A stretch of DNA of 13,658 nt, from the NCBI GenBank assembly GCA_003557965.1, contig PWND01000043.1, positions 1 through 13,658 on the forward strand, read 5' to 3'. Origin of the DNA: Bacteroidales bacterium (GTDB lineage: Bacteria; Bacteroidota; Bacteroidia; Bacteroidales; UBA7960). Position 1 is the first letter of the stretch, and each line of letters opens with the position of its first letter. The notes below the pieces were generated by a model. The model made no database searches. It worked only from the letters and a program-made list of their open reading frames with translations, and had not been told where the DNA came from. This document shows positions 6,651-13,384 of this stretch, piece by piece. Both the position numbers and the translations under genes were made by a program.

Positions 6651-6658
6651 TAACTTTG
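6651..6658 (+). promoter_or_regulatory. candidate -7 element for the Rieske-like lipoprotein gene
   Basis: TAACTTTG matches TAnnTTTG. TTTG at 6624-6627 is upstream with a long 23-nt spacer. Initiation near 6665 would give a leader of about 180 nt containing the hairpin at 6714-6764. An alternative is the imperfect TAATTTG at 6698-6704. Confidence 0.35.
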
Positions 6659-6713
6659 CAATATAATTAGCAGGTGTTTCTTTTGTTATATTAACGATAA
6701 TTTGCAAAAATGA

Positions 6714-6764
6714 AACCCTCATTTACTAAACATATATAAAAGTGCATATGTAAACATGAGGGTT
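6714..6764 (+). other. long-range hairpin in the leader of the 6847 gene
   Basis: AACCCTCAT (6714-6722) and ATGAGGGTT (6756-6764) are a perfect 9-bp inverted repeat, GC-richer than its surroundings. Inside, CATAT (6731-6735) and ATATG (6746-6750), or alternatively TTAC (6723-6726) and GTAA (6750-6753), extend the fold. No T-run follows on plus, so it is not a plus-strand terminator; on minus a T-rich stretch follows but there is no minus gene upstream to terminate. The rest of the 6529-6846 gap holds the two divergent promoters. Confidence 0.4.
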
Positions 6765-6846
6765 CCATCGGGGTAAAAGCACCTTAAATTGAATACATGA
6801 ATACGCATAATACTAATATAGAGCTTGATAACACTAATTTGCACAG

Positions 6847-7275
6847 ATGAAAATAACAAGGTTTATAATTTTTTTATTTGTACTTATCCCATGGGCTTCA
6901 TGTGATAAAGAAGAGGAGCACCCCATTCCTGATGTTTCAGGATTTACTTTTAGCTTAAGTATTTACTCAAATTATGAATTGCAAAACATAAATGGCTATG
7001 TTTATGTTAATGATTATGGTTTCAATGGTGTTCTTGTTTACAGGTATTCACATGATGAATTTACTGCTTTTGACATGGCATGTCCTTACCACCCGCGGGA
7101 ATTTGATTGCAGGGTAGAAGTATCCGAACCTCAAATTGCAATTGATGAATGCTGTGAATCAAGGTTTTTATTAACAGATGGAATGGTTGTAGATGGCCCG
7201 TCGCAATATCCATTGAAAAGATACAGGGCAACATTTAACCAGGCAACAAATACAGTTTCTGTATCAAATTATTAA
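6847..7275 (+). CDS. lipoprotein with degenerate Rieske-like domain
   Basis: 142 residues. A signal peptide (Lys2, Arg5, hydrophobic 6-15) ends in W-A-S-C with Cys19 lipidated, then an acidic stretch D-K-E-E-E that is typical of envelope lipoproteins. The C-terminal part looks like a Rieske fold: F-D-M-A-C-P-Y-H at 75-82, C-C-E-S-R-F at 102-107, and a closing D-G-M-V-V-D-G-P with P-L-K-R-Y (111-126), as in Rieske proteins where a G-P turn precedes the last strands. The canonical Cys-x-His and Cys-x-x-His ligands are not intact: the first pair reads Cys79-x-x-His82, and the second aligns as Asp100/Cys103. It therefore probably does not hold a standard [2Fe-2S] cluster. The stop shares the TTAA at 7272-7275 with the convergent ahcY stop. 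No Shine-Dalgarno. Confidence 0.78.
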   Translation: MKITRFIIFLFVLIPWASCDKEEEHPIPDVSGFTFSLSIYSNYELQNINGYVYVNDYGFNGVLVYRYSHDEFTAFDMACPYHPREFDCRVEVSEPQIAIDECCESRFLLTDGMVVDGPSQYPLKRYRATFNQATNTVSVSNY

Positions 7276-8693
7276 TACCTGTAATGCTCAGGCTTGTATG
7301 GCCCCCCAGGCTTAACCCCAATATAATCAGCCTGTTCTTTAGTTAGCTTTGTAAGTTTTACTCCAATTTTTTCAAGGTGCAACCTGGCAACTTCCTCATC
7401 AAGATGTTTTGGCAAGCAATAAACACCAACCTCGTAGTCATTTTGCCATAAGTCTAATTGAGCCAAAACCTGGTTTGTAAATGAATTGCTCATCACAAAA
7501 GATGGATGGCCGGTAGCGCAGCCTAAGTTTACAAGGCGGCCTTCTGCCAGAATGAAAATTTCAGTACCATTAGGTAAAATATATTTATCAACTTGAGGCT
7601 TAATATTTATTTTTTCTACTCCAGCAAAACTATCAAGATCTTCTACCTGTATTTCATTATCAAAATGTCCAATGTTGCAAACAATTGCCTGGTCCTTCAT
7701 CTTTCTCATGTGCTCAACAGTGATAACATCTTTGTTGCCTGTAGCAGTAACGAAAATATTACCTTCCTCTAATGAGTCTTCTATCGTTTTTACTTCAAAG
7801 CCTTCCATAGCTGCCTGAAGCGCACAAATAGGGTCAATCTCTGTTACTATTACTCTTGCACCATAGCTACGCATTGAGTGGGCACATCCTTTGCCAACAT
7901 CACCATAACCACAAATAACAACAACCTTGCCTGCTATCATAACATCTGTTGCTCTTTTTATCCCATCTGCCAATGACTCCCTGCAACCGTAGAGGTTATC
8001 AAACTTCGATTTTGTAACCGAGTCGTTTACATTTATTGCAGGAACCAACAATTCTCCCTTTTCCTTCATTTGGTAAAGCCTGTGAACCCCTGTGGTTGTT
8101 TCTTCAGATACGCCTTTCCAGCCCTCTACAATATTATGCCACTTGTTCTTATCTTTATTGTAGCGATTCTTTAATAGTTGTAATAAAATTTCCTCTTCTT
8201 TATTTGATGGCTTTTTTTCTAAAATTGACGGGTCTTTTTCTGCTTTATAGCCCATGTGTATTAATAATGTGGCATCACCTCCGTCATCTACAATTAACTG
8301 GGGGCCTTTGCCTTCCGGAAATGTAAGTGCCTGCTCCGTACACCACCAATATTCCTCCAAAGTCTCACCTTTCCACGCAAATACTGGAACTCCAAGCTTT
8401 GCAATAGCTGCAGCTGCATGGTCCTGTGTTGAAAAAATATTGCAACTTGCCCATCTTACATTTGCACCAAGTGCTACTAATGTCTCTATTAATACAGCAG
8501 TTTGAACTGTCATGTGAAGCGAACCGGTTATACGTACATCCTTTAATGGCTTCTCTTTTGAATATTTCTCACGAATAGACATTAAACCCGGCATCTCCTT
8601 CTCTGCTATCTCTATCTCCTTGCGCCCAAAACCTGCTAAGTTTATATCTTTTATCTTATAGTTTAAAAGTTCTTCTGATACTAATTTGTCCAT
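7272..8693 (-). CDS. ahcY: adenosylhomocysteinase (S-adenosyl-L-homocysteine hydrolase)
   Basis: Converts S-adenosylhomocysteine to homocysteine and adenosine with bound NAD, relieving product inhibition of methyltransferases. 473 residues, full length for the bacterial type, including the roughly 40-residue insertion (about 152-192) absent in animals. Substrate residues by alignment with the family: His60 and Thr63, Asp137 in D-D-G-G-D, Glu198 in S-E-E-T-T-T-G-V-H, Lys228 and Asp232, and Cys237. The NAD site G-Y-G-D-V-G-K-G is at 262-269. G-H-P-S-F-V-M-S (395-402) and the C-terminal K-P-x-H-Y-R-Y end complete the match; the Lys and Tyr of that tail contact NAD of the partner subunit in the homotetramer. 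ATG at 8693 without Shine-Dalgarno. The stop codon overlaps the convergent gene by 3-4 bp. Confidence 0.98.
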   Translation of the reverse strand: MDKLVSEELLNYKIKDINLAGFGRKEIEIAEKEMPGLMSIREKYSKEKPLKDVRITGSLHMTVQTAVLIETLVALGANVRWASCNIFSTQDHAAAAIAKLGVPVFAWKGETLEEYWWCTEQALTFPEGKGPQLIVDDGGDATLLIHMGYKAEKDPSILEKKPSNKEEEILLQLLKNRYNKDKNKWHNIVEGWKGVSEETTTGVHRLYQMKEKGELLVPAINVNDSVTKSKFDNLYGCRESLADGIKRATDVMIAGKVVVICGYGDVGKGCAHSMRSYGARVIVTEIDPICALQAAMEGFEVKTIEDSLEEGNIFVTATGNKDVITVEHMRKMKDQAIVCNIGHFDNEIQVEDLDSFAGVEKINIKPQVDKYILPNGTEIFILAEGRLVNLGCATGHPSFVMSNSFTNQVLAQLDLWQNDYEVGVYCLPKHLDEEVARLHLEKIGVKLTKLTKEQADYIGVKPGGPYKPEHYRY

Positions 8694-9067
8694 AACTCTG
8701 GTTTTAATTTTATGATAATTTTTAATAATACAATTTATTCATTAATAATCTGCTTAAATTTAGCATGTTGCTTAAGTTAATTGCTGAACTTAATTCTGCA
8801 AAGATAATCAATACATCTTAGTTGTAATAAAAAATTATAAGTCTTGCCTCTGAAATAATATCCAAAAAGAACATATGTATTTTACTTAGTTTTTTTTCCG
8901 AAAAACACTTATTGTTTGTATTAGAAAAATTATTAATTTAGTTGCATAAAATGTTCTTATGTCTAAACACTAAATATTTTAATGCTATTTATGTTGAAAT
9001 ATACATATTTGCATAACAAATGTTAGGTTTTGATATTTTTTTATAACTTGTTTTAAAAATTGCTGTT
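8694..9067. other. divergent intergenic region between ahcY and a small hypothetical gene
   Basis: 374 AT-rich bases without a gene. For ahcY (minus) an exact -7 element TATCTTTG lies at 8806-8799, with no TTTG at 19 nt; a start near 8792 would give a leader of about 98 nt. That leader contains TTAAGTT (8772-8778) inverted as AACTTAA (8787-8793) with an 8-nt spacer, which overlaps the predicted start point and could be an operator, plus two copies of TGCTTAA (from 8751 and 8769). AAGAACAT (8867-8874) recurs inverted at 8951-8958, possibly by chance. No SAH- or SAM-riboswitch fold was recognised. No exact plus-strand promoter for the 9068 gene was found. Confidence 0.4.
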
Positions 9068-9316
9068 ATGACTTTTGATGAATTTTCAAAATTGTCGCTT
9101 GAAGATAAAGTGTACAAAGTTTTTGAACATGGCTATGAAGTTATGGGCAGGCAATTTTTATATTTCGATATTAAATTATACAGCTTTTTCGACTTTTATG
9201 TAGAATTATGGTACTTGCCTTCCGTAAATAAAATTGACAGAGTTGACATTTTAAGCATGGATGAGGTTTTGCAGTTGTATAAGCATGAATTTGATATCAG
9301 CGGGCTTTTTGATTAA
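9068..9316 (+). CDS. small hypothetical protein (82 aa)
   Basis: Starts M-T-F-D-E-F-S-K-L-S-L-E-D-K, an amphipathic helix, then a beta-rich, aromatic middle (Y-S-F-F-D-F-Y-V-E-L-W-Y, 38-49) and ends with a helix and F-D-I-S-G-L-F-D. No signal peptide, membrane segment or metal motif; probably cytosolic. Short proteins with a 'TxDEFxxLSLEDK' opening and an 'FYVELWY' strand are, to my recollection, widespread hypotheticals in this phylum, which supports a real gene, but no function is known to me. It has 374 bases of non-coding DNA upstream and 134 bases to the DPP IV gene, so it looks monocistronic. The acidic composition and normal codon pattern also favour coding. Confidence 0.75.
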   Translation: MTFDEFSKLSLEDKVYKVFEHGYEVMGRQFLYFDIKLYSFFDFYVELWYLPSVNKIDRVDILSMDEVLQLYKHEFDISGLFD

Positions 9317-9363
9317 TTTCTGGTAATTCCCTTTTATTTATTTTATATTTTTACGCCTTGAAA

Positions 9364-9371
9364 TATATTTG
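9364..9371 (+). promoter_or_regulatory. -7 promoter element for the DPP IV gene
   Basis: TATATTTG is an exact TAnnTTTG. At the ideal 19-nt spacing upstream the sequence is TTTT (9341-9344), three of four bases of the -33 element. Initiation near 9378 gives a leader of about 72 nt. Confidence 0.5.
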
Positions 9372-9450
9372 CTAGCAACTTTTGTTAGCATTTGTGTTAA
9401 TACTTTGTGCTTAATTTAAAAGAAACATCAATAAAAAATATTATAAACAC

Positions 9451-11631
9451 ATGAAACTATCTAAGATCTTTTTTAATTTATTCGTTTTTACTTTTTTGGC
9501 CAATAGCTTGCTTTTGGCAAACAATCAAATTACTTTGGAAAAGCTATGGAAAGAGCGAAAGTTTTTACCGGGTACTATTAAATTAGGCCGCTCAATGAAT
9601 GATGGCCTGAGATACTCCCAGGTTGATAATGGAAAAGAAATTAACATTTATGATTATCAAACTGGTGATTTTTTAGAAACAGCCTTTTCAGTAAATGTTT
9701 TTCCTGATGAACTGGAAATCCAAAGCATTGATAATTACCACTTCAGCTCTGATGAAAACATGTTGCTTGTAGCAATTGATGAAGAACAAATATACAGAAG
9801 GTCAAGAAAGGCAAAATACTACTTGTGGGATATGGAAAATAAAGAGTTAAGCTCATTGGAAGAGGTTGGCAAACAAAGAATTCCCACATTCTCTCCGGAT
9901 GGAAAATATATTGCTTTTGTAAGGGATAATAACATTTATTTATATACAGTTGAAACAGGGAAAGTACAACCCGTAACAAAAGATGGTAAACGCAATCATA
10001 TAATAAATGGCACAACTGACTGGGTTTATGAGGAGGAGTTTTACCTTGTTCAAGGTCTGTATTGGTCGCCCGACAGTGAAAATATCGCATTTTACAGGTT
10101 TGATGAAGAAAGAGTTAAAGAATTCAATATGCTTATGTATGGAGAACTGTATCCCGAAGAATACAGGTTTAAGTATCCTAAAGCAGGTGAAGAAAATGCC
10201 ATAGTTACAATACATATATATAATATAATAAGTGAAGAAACTATTGATGTGGATGTTGGTGATCCCGATAATCAATATATCCCAAGAATAATGTGGGCAA
10301 ACAATCCTGATAAATTAGCTGTGCAAAGATTGAATCGCCATCAGAACCATTTAGAAATTTTACTTGCAGATGCATACTCAGGTAATACTTCTGTTATTTA
10401 TGAAGAAAAAAATAAATATTTTATTAGCATTACAGATGATTTGTATTTCTTTGAGGATGGGAAACATTTTCTGATAAGCAGTGAAAAGGATGGATATAAC
10501 AGGGTGTATTTACATAAAATTGATGGCAGCCAGGTAAGAGCTTTAACGCCTGAAAGCGTGGAAGTAAGCAAATTCTTTGGCATCAACGAAAGCAACAATG
10601 AAGCATACTATGTTGCATTTGAGGACCATCCTGCATATAATAACCTGTATTCGGTAAATATTAAATCTCTTGAAACAAATAGGCTTACCACTGGCGATGG
10701 ACACAATGTTCCCCAGTTTTCAAAGCAGTTTATGTATTATATTAATCAATTCAGCACTGCCAATACTCCACCGGTTTATTCAATACATAAATCTGATGGT
10801 AGCTTGATTAAGGTTTTGGAGGATAATAACCAACTGCTTGAGCTTATAAGTGAATACAATTTTGTTGACAAAGAGTTTTTTGCTTTTGAGACTTCGGAAG
10901 GAGTGGAGCTAAATGCATATATGATAAAACCACCTGATTTTGATCCGGAATTAAAATACCCTATGCTAATGTATGTATACGGTGGCCCCGGCTCCCAAAC
11001 TGTAACTAATAGATGGGACGTATTTAATGGTGTTTGGTTTCAAATGCTCGCTCAAAAAGGATTTATTGTTGTCTCTGTTGATAACAGGGGAACAGGTGGT
11101 AGAGGTGAGGAGTTTAAAAAAATGACATACCTTAAGCTTGGAAAGTATGAAACTATTGACCAAATTGAAGCTGCAAAACACCTTAGACAAAAACAATATA
11201 TTGATGCTGATAATATTGGCATTTTTGGCTGGAGCTATGGAGGGTATGTAAGTACTCTTTGCCTTGCAAAGGGAGCGGATGTTTTTTCCCTGGCAATAGC
11301 TGTTGCGCCTGTTACACACTGGAAGTATTACGACACCATTTATACAGAAAGATATATGCGTACACCCCAGGAAAACCCTGAAGGCTATGAAGAATACTCG
11401 CCTATAAACCACGTTGAAAAAATTATAGGAGATTATCTGCTTGTTCACGGAACTGCCGATGATAACGTACACTATCAACACACGATTGAAATGGCACATG
11501 AATTAATTGAAGCAGATGTGCAGTTTGAACTTATGATATATCCTAACCAAAATCACGCAATATTTAGAGATAACGCAAGACATCATTTGTACAGGCTTAT
11601 GACAAACTTTTTAAAGGAAAATTCAAAATAG
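9451..11631 (+). CDS. dipeptidyl peptidase IV-like serine peptidase (S9B)
   Basis: Cleaves X-Pro/X-Ala dipeptides from peptide N-termini, probably in the periplasm or outer envelope. 726 residues, normal for bacterial DPP IV. A signal peptide covers about 1-23. Residues 40-480 form the beta-propeller, with D-W-V-Y-E-E-E at 190-196; Glu195 and Glu196 correspond to the pair that binds the substrate amino group in human DPP4. The C-terminal alpha/beta-hydrolase carries Tyr510 (Y-G-G-P, oxyanion hole), the nucleophile Ser595 in G-W-S-Y-G-G, Asp670 in H-G-T-A-D-D-N-V-H and His702 in N-Q-N-H-A. All catalytic parts are intact. DPP IV enzymes in this phylum (e.g. Porphyromonas) serve peptide nutrition. 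Single gene with its own -7 element; the rpsU promoter begins 13 bp after its stop. Confidence 0.96.
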   Translation: MKLSKIFFNLFVFTFLANSLLLANNQITLEKLWKERKFLPGTIKLGRSMNDGLRYSQVDNGKEINIYDYQTGDFLETAFSVNVFPDELEIQSIDNYHFSSDENMLLVAIDEEQIYRRSRKAKYYLWDMENKELSSLEEVGKQRIPTFSPDGKYIAFVRDNNIYLYTVETGKVQPVTKDGKRNHIINGTTDWVYEEEFYLVQGLYWSPDSENIAFYRFDEERVKEFNMLMYGELYPEEYRFKYPKAGEENAIVTIHIYNIISEETIDVDVGDPDNQYIPRIMWANNPDKLAVQRLNRHQNHLEILLADAYSGNTSVIYEEKNKYFISITDDLYFFEDGKHFLISSEKDGYNRVYLHKIDGSQVRALTPESVEVSKFFGINESNNEAYYVAFEDHPAYNNLYSVNIKSLETNRLTTGDGHNVPQFSKQFMYYINQFSTANTPPVYSIHKSDGSLIKVLEDNNQLLELISEYNFVDKEFFAFETSEGVELNAYMIKPPDFDPELKYPMLMYVYGGPGSQTVTNRWDVFNGVWFQMLAQKGFIVVSVDNRGTGGRGEEFKKMTYLKLGKYETIDQIEAAKHLRQKQYIDADNIGIFGWSYGGYVSTLCLAKGADVFSLAIAVAPVTHWKYYDTIYTERYMRTPQENPEGYEEYSPINHVEKIIGDYLLVHGTADDNVHYQHTIEMAHELIEADVQFELMIYPNQNHAIFRDNARHHLYRLMTNFLKENSK

Positions 11632-11643
11632 TTTTTATCTTTT

Positions 11644-11674
11644 TTTGATTATAAAAAACTAATTAGTATCTTTG
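11644..11674 (+). promoter_or_regulatory. full Bacteroidota promoter of the rpsU operon
   Basis: TTTG (11644-11647), a 19-nt spacer and TATCTTTG (11667-11674) fit the consensus exactly. Initiation near 11681 gives a 58-nt A-rich leader to rpsU. Confidence 0.75.
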
Positions 11675-11727
11675 CAACCCGTTTTTTACAAAAAAAATAG
11701 TTTTAGTTAAATAAAAATAATAAAAAG

Positions 11728-11735
11728 AAAGAGGT
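11728..11735 (+). promoter_or_regulatory. Shine-Dalgarno sequence of rpsU
   Basis: AAAGAGGT differs by one base from the full anti-SD complement AAGGAGGT and ends 3 nt before the ATG. Apart from hpf, no other gene in the window has such a site. In Flavobacterium, bS21 occludes the anti-SD and rpsU carries an SD so that bS21-lacking ribosomes translate it; this sequence is consistent with that autoregulation. Confidence 0.6.
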
Positions 11736-11738
11736 AAA

Positions 11739-11936
11739 ATGATTATTGTTCCCGTAAAAGAAGGTGAAAATATTGACAGAGTTTTGAAGAAGCTTAAGCG
11801 AAAGTTTGAAAAAACCGGTGTTTTGAAAGAACTCAGAGAAAGACAAAAATATACTAAGCCTTCGGTAGTAAAACGTGAAGAAAAAATCAAAGCTATTTAC
11901 AAGCAAAGATTACAAGACTCACAGGAAGGTATATAA
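11739..11936 (+). CDS. rpsU: 30S ribosomal protein bS21
   Basis: 65 residues: a short N-terminal strand M-I-I-V-P-V-K-E-G-E-N-I-D followed by two highly basic helices, ending in a Gln/Asp-rich tail. This matches bS21 of the Bacteroidota, where the protein binds the 16S rRNA 3' end on the 30S platform and, with bS6 and bS18, helps to hide the anti-Shine-Dalgarno sequence. First gene of the rpsU-xerC-hpf cluster, with a strong promoter and an SD. A strong terminator follows 27 nt after the stop, so most transcripts should be monocistronic and rpsU more expressed than the genes behind it. Confidence 0.97.
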   Translation: MIIVPVKEGENIDRVLKKLKRKFEKTGVLKELRERQKYTKPSVVKREEKIKAIYKQRLQDSQEGI

Positions 11937-11963
11937 TCCTTTCAAGGTAAACTTTTACAAAAT

Positions 11964-12016
11964 AATTCTTGCTAAATAGGTTTTTATTTTATAAATTTAG
12001 CAAGAATTTCTTTTTT
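11964..12016 (+). terminator. strong intrinsic terminator between rpsU and xerC
   Basis: Arms 11964-11977 and 11995-12008 are a perfect 14-bp inverted repeat with a 17-nt loop, followed by TCTTTTTT (12009-12016). It ends 4 nt before the xerC ATG, and no TAnnTTTG lies between rpsU and xerC. xerC and hpf are therefore probably reached by read-through. Confidence 0.8.
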
Positions 12017-12020
12017 AAAT

Positions 12021-12911
12021 ATGGCCATTGATCAGTTTCTAAAATATTTAAGTTTTGAAAAAAGGTACTCTCAAAATACCATTATAGCATACAGCACTGA
12101 CTTAAACCAATTTAATTCATACCTTGAATCAAATTTCGAAACTGAAATAATTAATGCTAACCATAAGCAAATTCGAACATGGCTTGCTGAATTAATTGAC
12201 AATGAAACTACTGCCAAATCGGTAAATAGAAAAATATCATGCCTTAAAGCCTTCTATAAATATTTACTCATTAGAAATATTATTACACAAAACCCCATGG
12301 AGAAGGTTACGGCACCGAAAAATCCTAAAAATTTACCGGTATTTATTAATAAGGATAATATTGGCTTATTGCTGGATAATAGAGATTTTGCCAGTGATTT
12401 TTTTGGAGTCAGGCAACATTTTATTATCGAATTGTTTTACGTTACAGGCATTAGGCTTTCGGAACTTATTAACTTAAAACATTCTGACTTTGACTGGGTT
12501 AACCTCAGTGTGAAAGTTACCGGAAAAAGAAATAAAGAAAGAATTATACCTCTGATCCCGGAAGTGAAAAAACTATATAATATATATAAGCAAAAACAGG
12601 AAGATTATTTTTCAGAAAACAAAATAAAAGCTGATGATTTTTTGTTTACTACTAATAAGGGTAAAAAACTTTATCCTAAATTTGTTTACAGAATAGTAAA
12701 TTCTAACATAGGAAAAGTAAGCACAAGCCTGAAAAAAAGCCCGCATGTTTTACGCCACACCTTTGCCACACATATGCTGGACGAAGGTGCTGATTTAAAT
12801 GCAATTAAAGAACTGCTTGGGCATGCAAGCCTTGAAGCTACCCAGGTATATACACATAATACTATTGAAAAATTAAAAAAAGTTTATAAACAAGCTCATC
12901 CAAGGGCATAA
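12021..12911 (+). CDS. xerC: tyrosine recombinase, XerC/XerD type
   Basis: 296 residues, the normal Xer length. Xer recombinases resolve chromosome dimers at dif during division. N-terminal SAM-like core-binding domain at about 1-90 (F-L-K-Y-L-S-F-E-K-R-Y-S-x-N-T) and catalytic domain at 105-290. All six active-site residues are visible: Arg145 in T-G-I-R-L-S-E-L, Lys169 in T-G-K-R-N-K-E-R, His242 and Arg245 in H-V-L-R-H-T-F-A, His268 in L-L-G-H-A-S-L and Tyr277 in V-Y-T-H. XerC versus XerD cannot be settled from sequence alone; the symbol follows usual annotation at this locus. No flanking att-like repeats, so it is the housekeeping enzyme, not an integrase of an island. The start follows a terminator T-run and has no Shine-Dalgarno. 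Confidence 0.93.
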   Translation: MAIDQFLKYLSFEKRYSQNTIIAYSTDLNQFNSYLESNFETEIINANHKQIRTWLAELIDNETTAKSVNRKISCLKAFYKYLLIRNIITQNPMEKVTAPKNPKNLPVFINKDNIGLLLDNRDFASDFFGVRQHFIIELFYVTGIRLSELINLKHSDFDWVNLSVKVTGKRNKERIIPLIPEVKKLYNIYKQKQEDYFSENKIKADDFLFTTNKGKKLYPKFVYRIVNSNIGKVSTSLKKSPHVLRHTFATHMLDEGADLNAIKELLGHASLEATQVYTHNTIEKLKKVYKQAHPRA

Positions 12912-12916
12912 AAAAT

Positions 12917-12921
12917 GGAGG
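12917..12921 (+). promoter_or_regulatory. perfect Shine-Dalgarno sequence of hpf
   Basis: GGAGG lies 7 nt before the ATG at 12929, the optimal spacing, in the 17-nt gap between xerC and hpf. Such a site is rare in this phylum. Confidence 0.75.
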
Positions 12922-12928
12922 AAATATT

Positions 12929-13228
12929 ATGGATGTTATTATTCGTTCATTAAGTTTTAAAGCAGATGAAAAACTGGAAAACTTTATTCGTGAAAAAATT
13001 GCCAAGCTTACAAGTATATTTGATGGCGTAATTGGCAGCGAAGTAACTTTGAAATTGATGCAATCATCCAATAATGAGAACAAAATAGCAGAAATTAAAA
13101 TAATTATACCAGGAAACGACCTTTTTGCAAAAAAACAGGCAAAAACATTTGAAGAGGCTGTGGATAATACCGTTGAAGCCTTAAGAAGACAACTAAAAAA
13201 ACATAAAGAAAAAATAAGGGGAATTTAA
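12929..13228 (+). CDS. hpf: ribosome hibernation-promoting factor (HPF/RaiA family, short form)
   Basis: 99 residues, short-form HPF/YfiA without the C-terminal dimerisation domain of long HPF. It binds in the decoding channel of the 30S subunit in slow-growing or starved cells and inactivates ribosomes reversibly. The beta-alpha-beta-beta-beta-alpha pattern is visible: strand M-D-V-I-I-R-S-L, helix about 12-28, F-D-G-V-I-G-S-E-V-T-L, a strand with I-P-G-N-D-L-F-A at 60-67, and a basic C-terminal helix (73-97) rich in Arg and Lys that contacts rRNA. It is preceded by a perfect GGAGG and is the last gene of the cluster, followed by a terminator at 13313-13341. Neighbourhood with rpsU is conserved in the phylum. 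Confidence 0.95.
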   Translation: MDVIIRSLSFKADEKLENFIREKIAKLTSIFDGVIGSEVTLKLMQSSNNENKIAEIKIIIPGNDLFAKKQAKTFEEAVDNTVEALRRQLKKHKEKIRGI

Positions 13229-13282
13229 AACTATCTGATAATGAGGGGTTAAGATATTTTTTTGAAAAAAAAGCAATTAATC

Positions 13283-13313
13283 TTTGGTAGTTTTTAAATC
13301 TTTCGTACATTTG
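13283..13313 (+). promoter_or_regulatory. full Bacteroidota promoter of the tRNA operon
   Basis: TTTG (13283-13286), a 19-nt spacer and TACATTTG (13306-13313) fit the consensus exactly. Expected initiation near 13319-13321, which falls inside the terminator hairpin of the preceding operon. Confidence 0.75.
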
Positions 13314-13341
13314 CAGACCTTTTTAAAGGGTCTGCTTTTTT
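13313..13341 (+). terminator. intrinsic terminator of the hpf operon
   Basis: GCAGACC (13313-13319) pairs perfectly with GGTCTGC (13329-13335) over a 9-nt loop, followed by six T (13336-13341). The first base of the stem is the last base of the tRNA promoter's -7 element. Confidence 0.65.
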
Positions 13342-13343
13342 GT

Positions 13344-13384
13344 CTTAAAAGGCTTAATAAATTATGCCTTTTAAGTTGTTTTTT
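13344..13384 (+). terminator. terminator-like hairpin in the tRNA leader
   Basis: CTTAAAAGGC (13344-13353) and GCCTTTTAAG (13366-13375) are a perfect 10-bp inverted repeat with a 12-nt loop, followed by TTGTTTTTT (13376-13384). It lies after the predicted tRNA promoter and 14 nt before tRNA-Thr, so it would be in the primary tRNA transcript. It may be a second terminator for hpf, an attenuator, or a processing signal. Confidence 0.5.

Noticed and set aside
8694..8800. Possible SAH or SAM riboswitch before ahcY
   Set aside because: I could not find the conserved core or stem arrangement of a known SAH or SAM riboswitch; only a short AT-rich inverted repeat is present.
10966..11499. Minus-strand open frame of 177 codons
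   Set aside because: Lies wholly inside the catalytic domain of the DPP IV gene, whose active-site residues are all intact; the frame shows no domain.
12021..12911. Integrase of a mobile element
   Set aside because: Standard Xer length and complete active site, placed between rpsU and hpf as in many Bacteroidota; no att repeats, cargo genes or transposase nearby.
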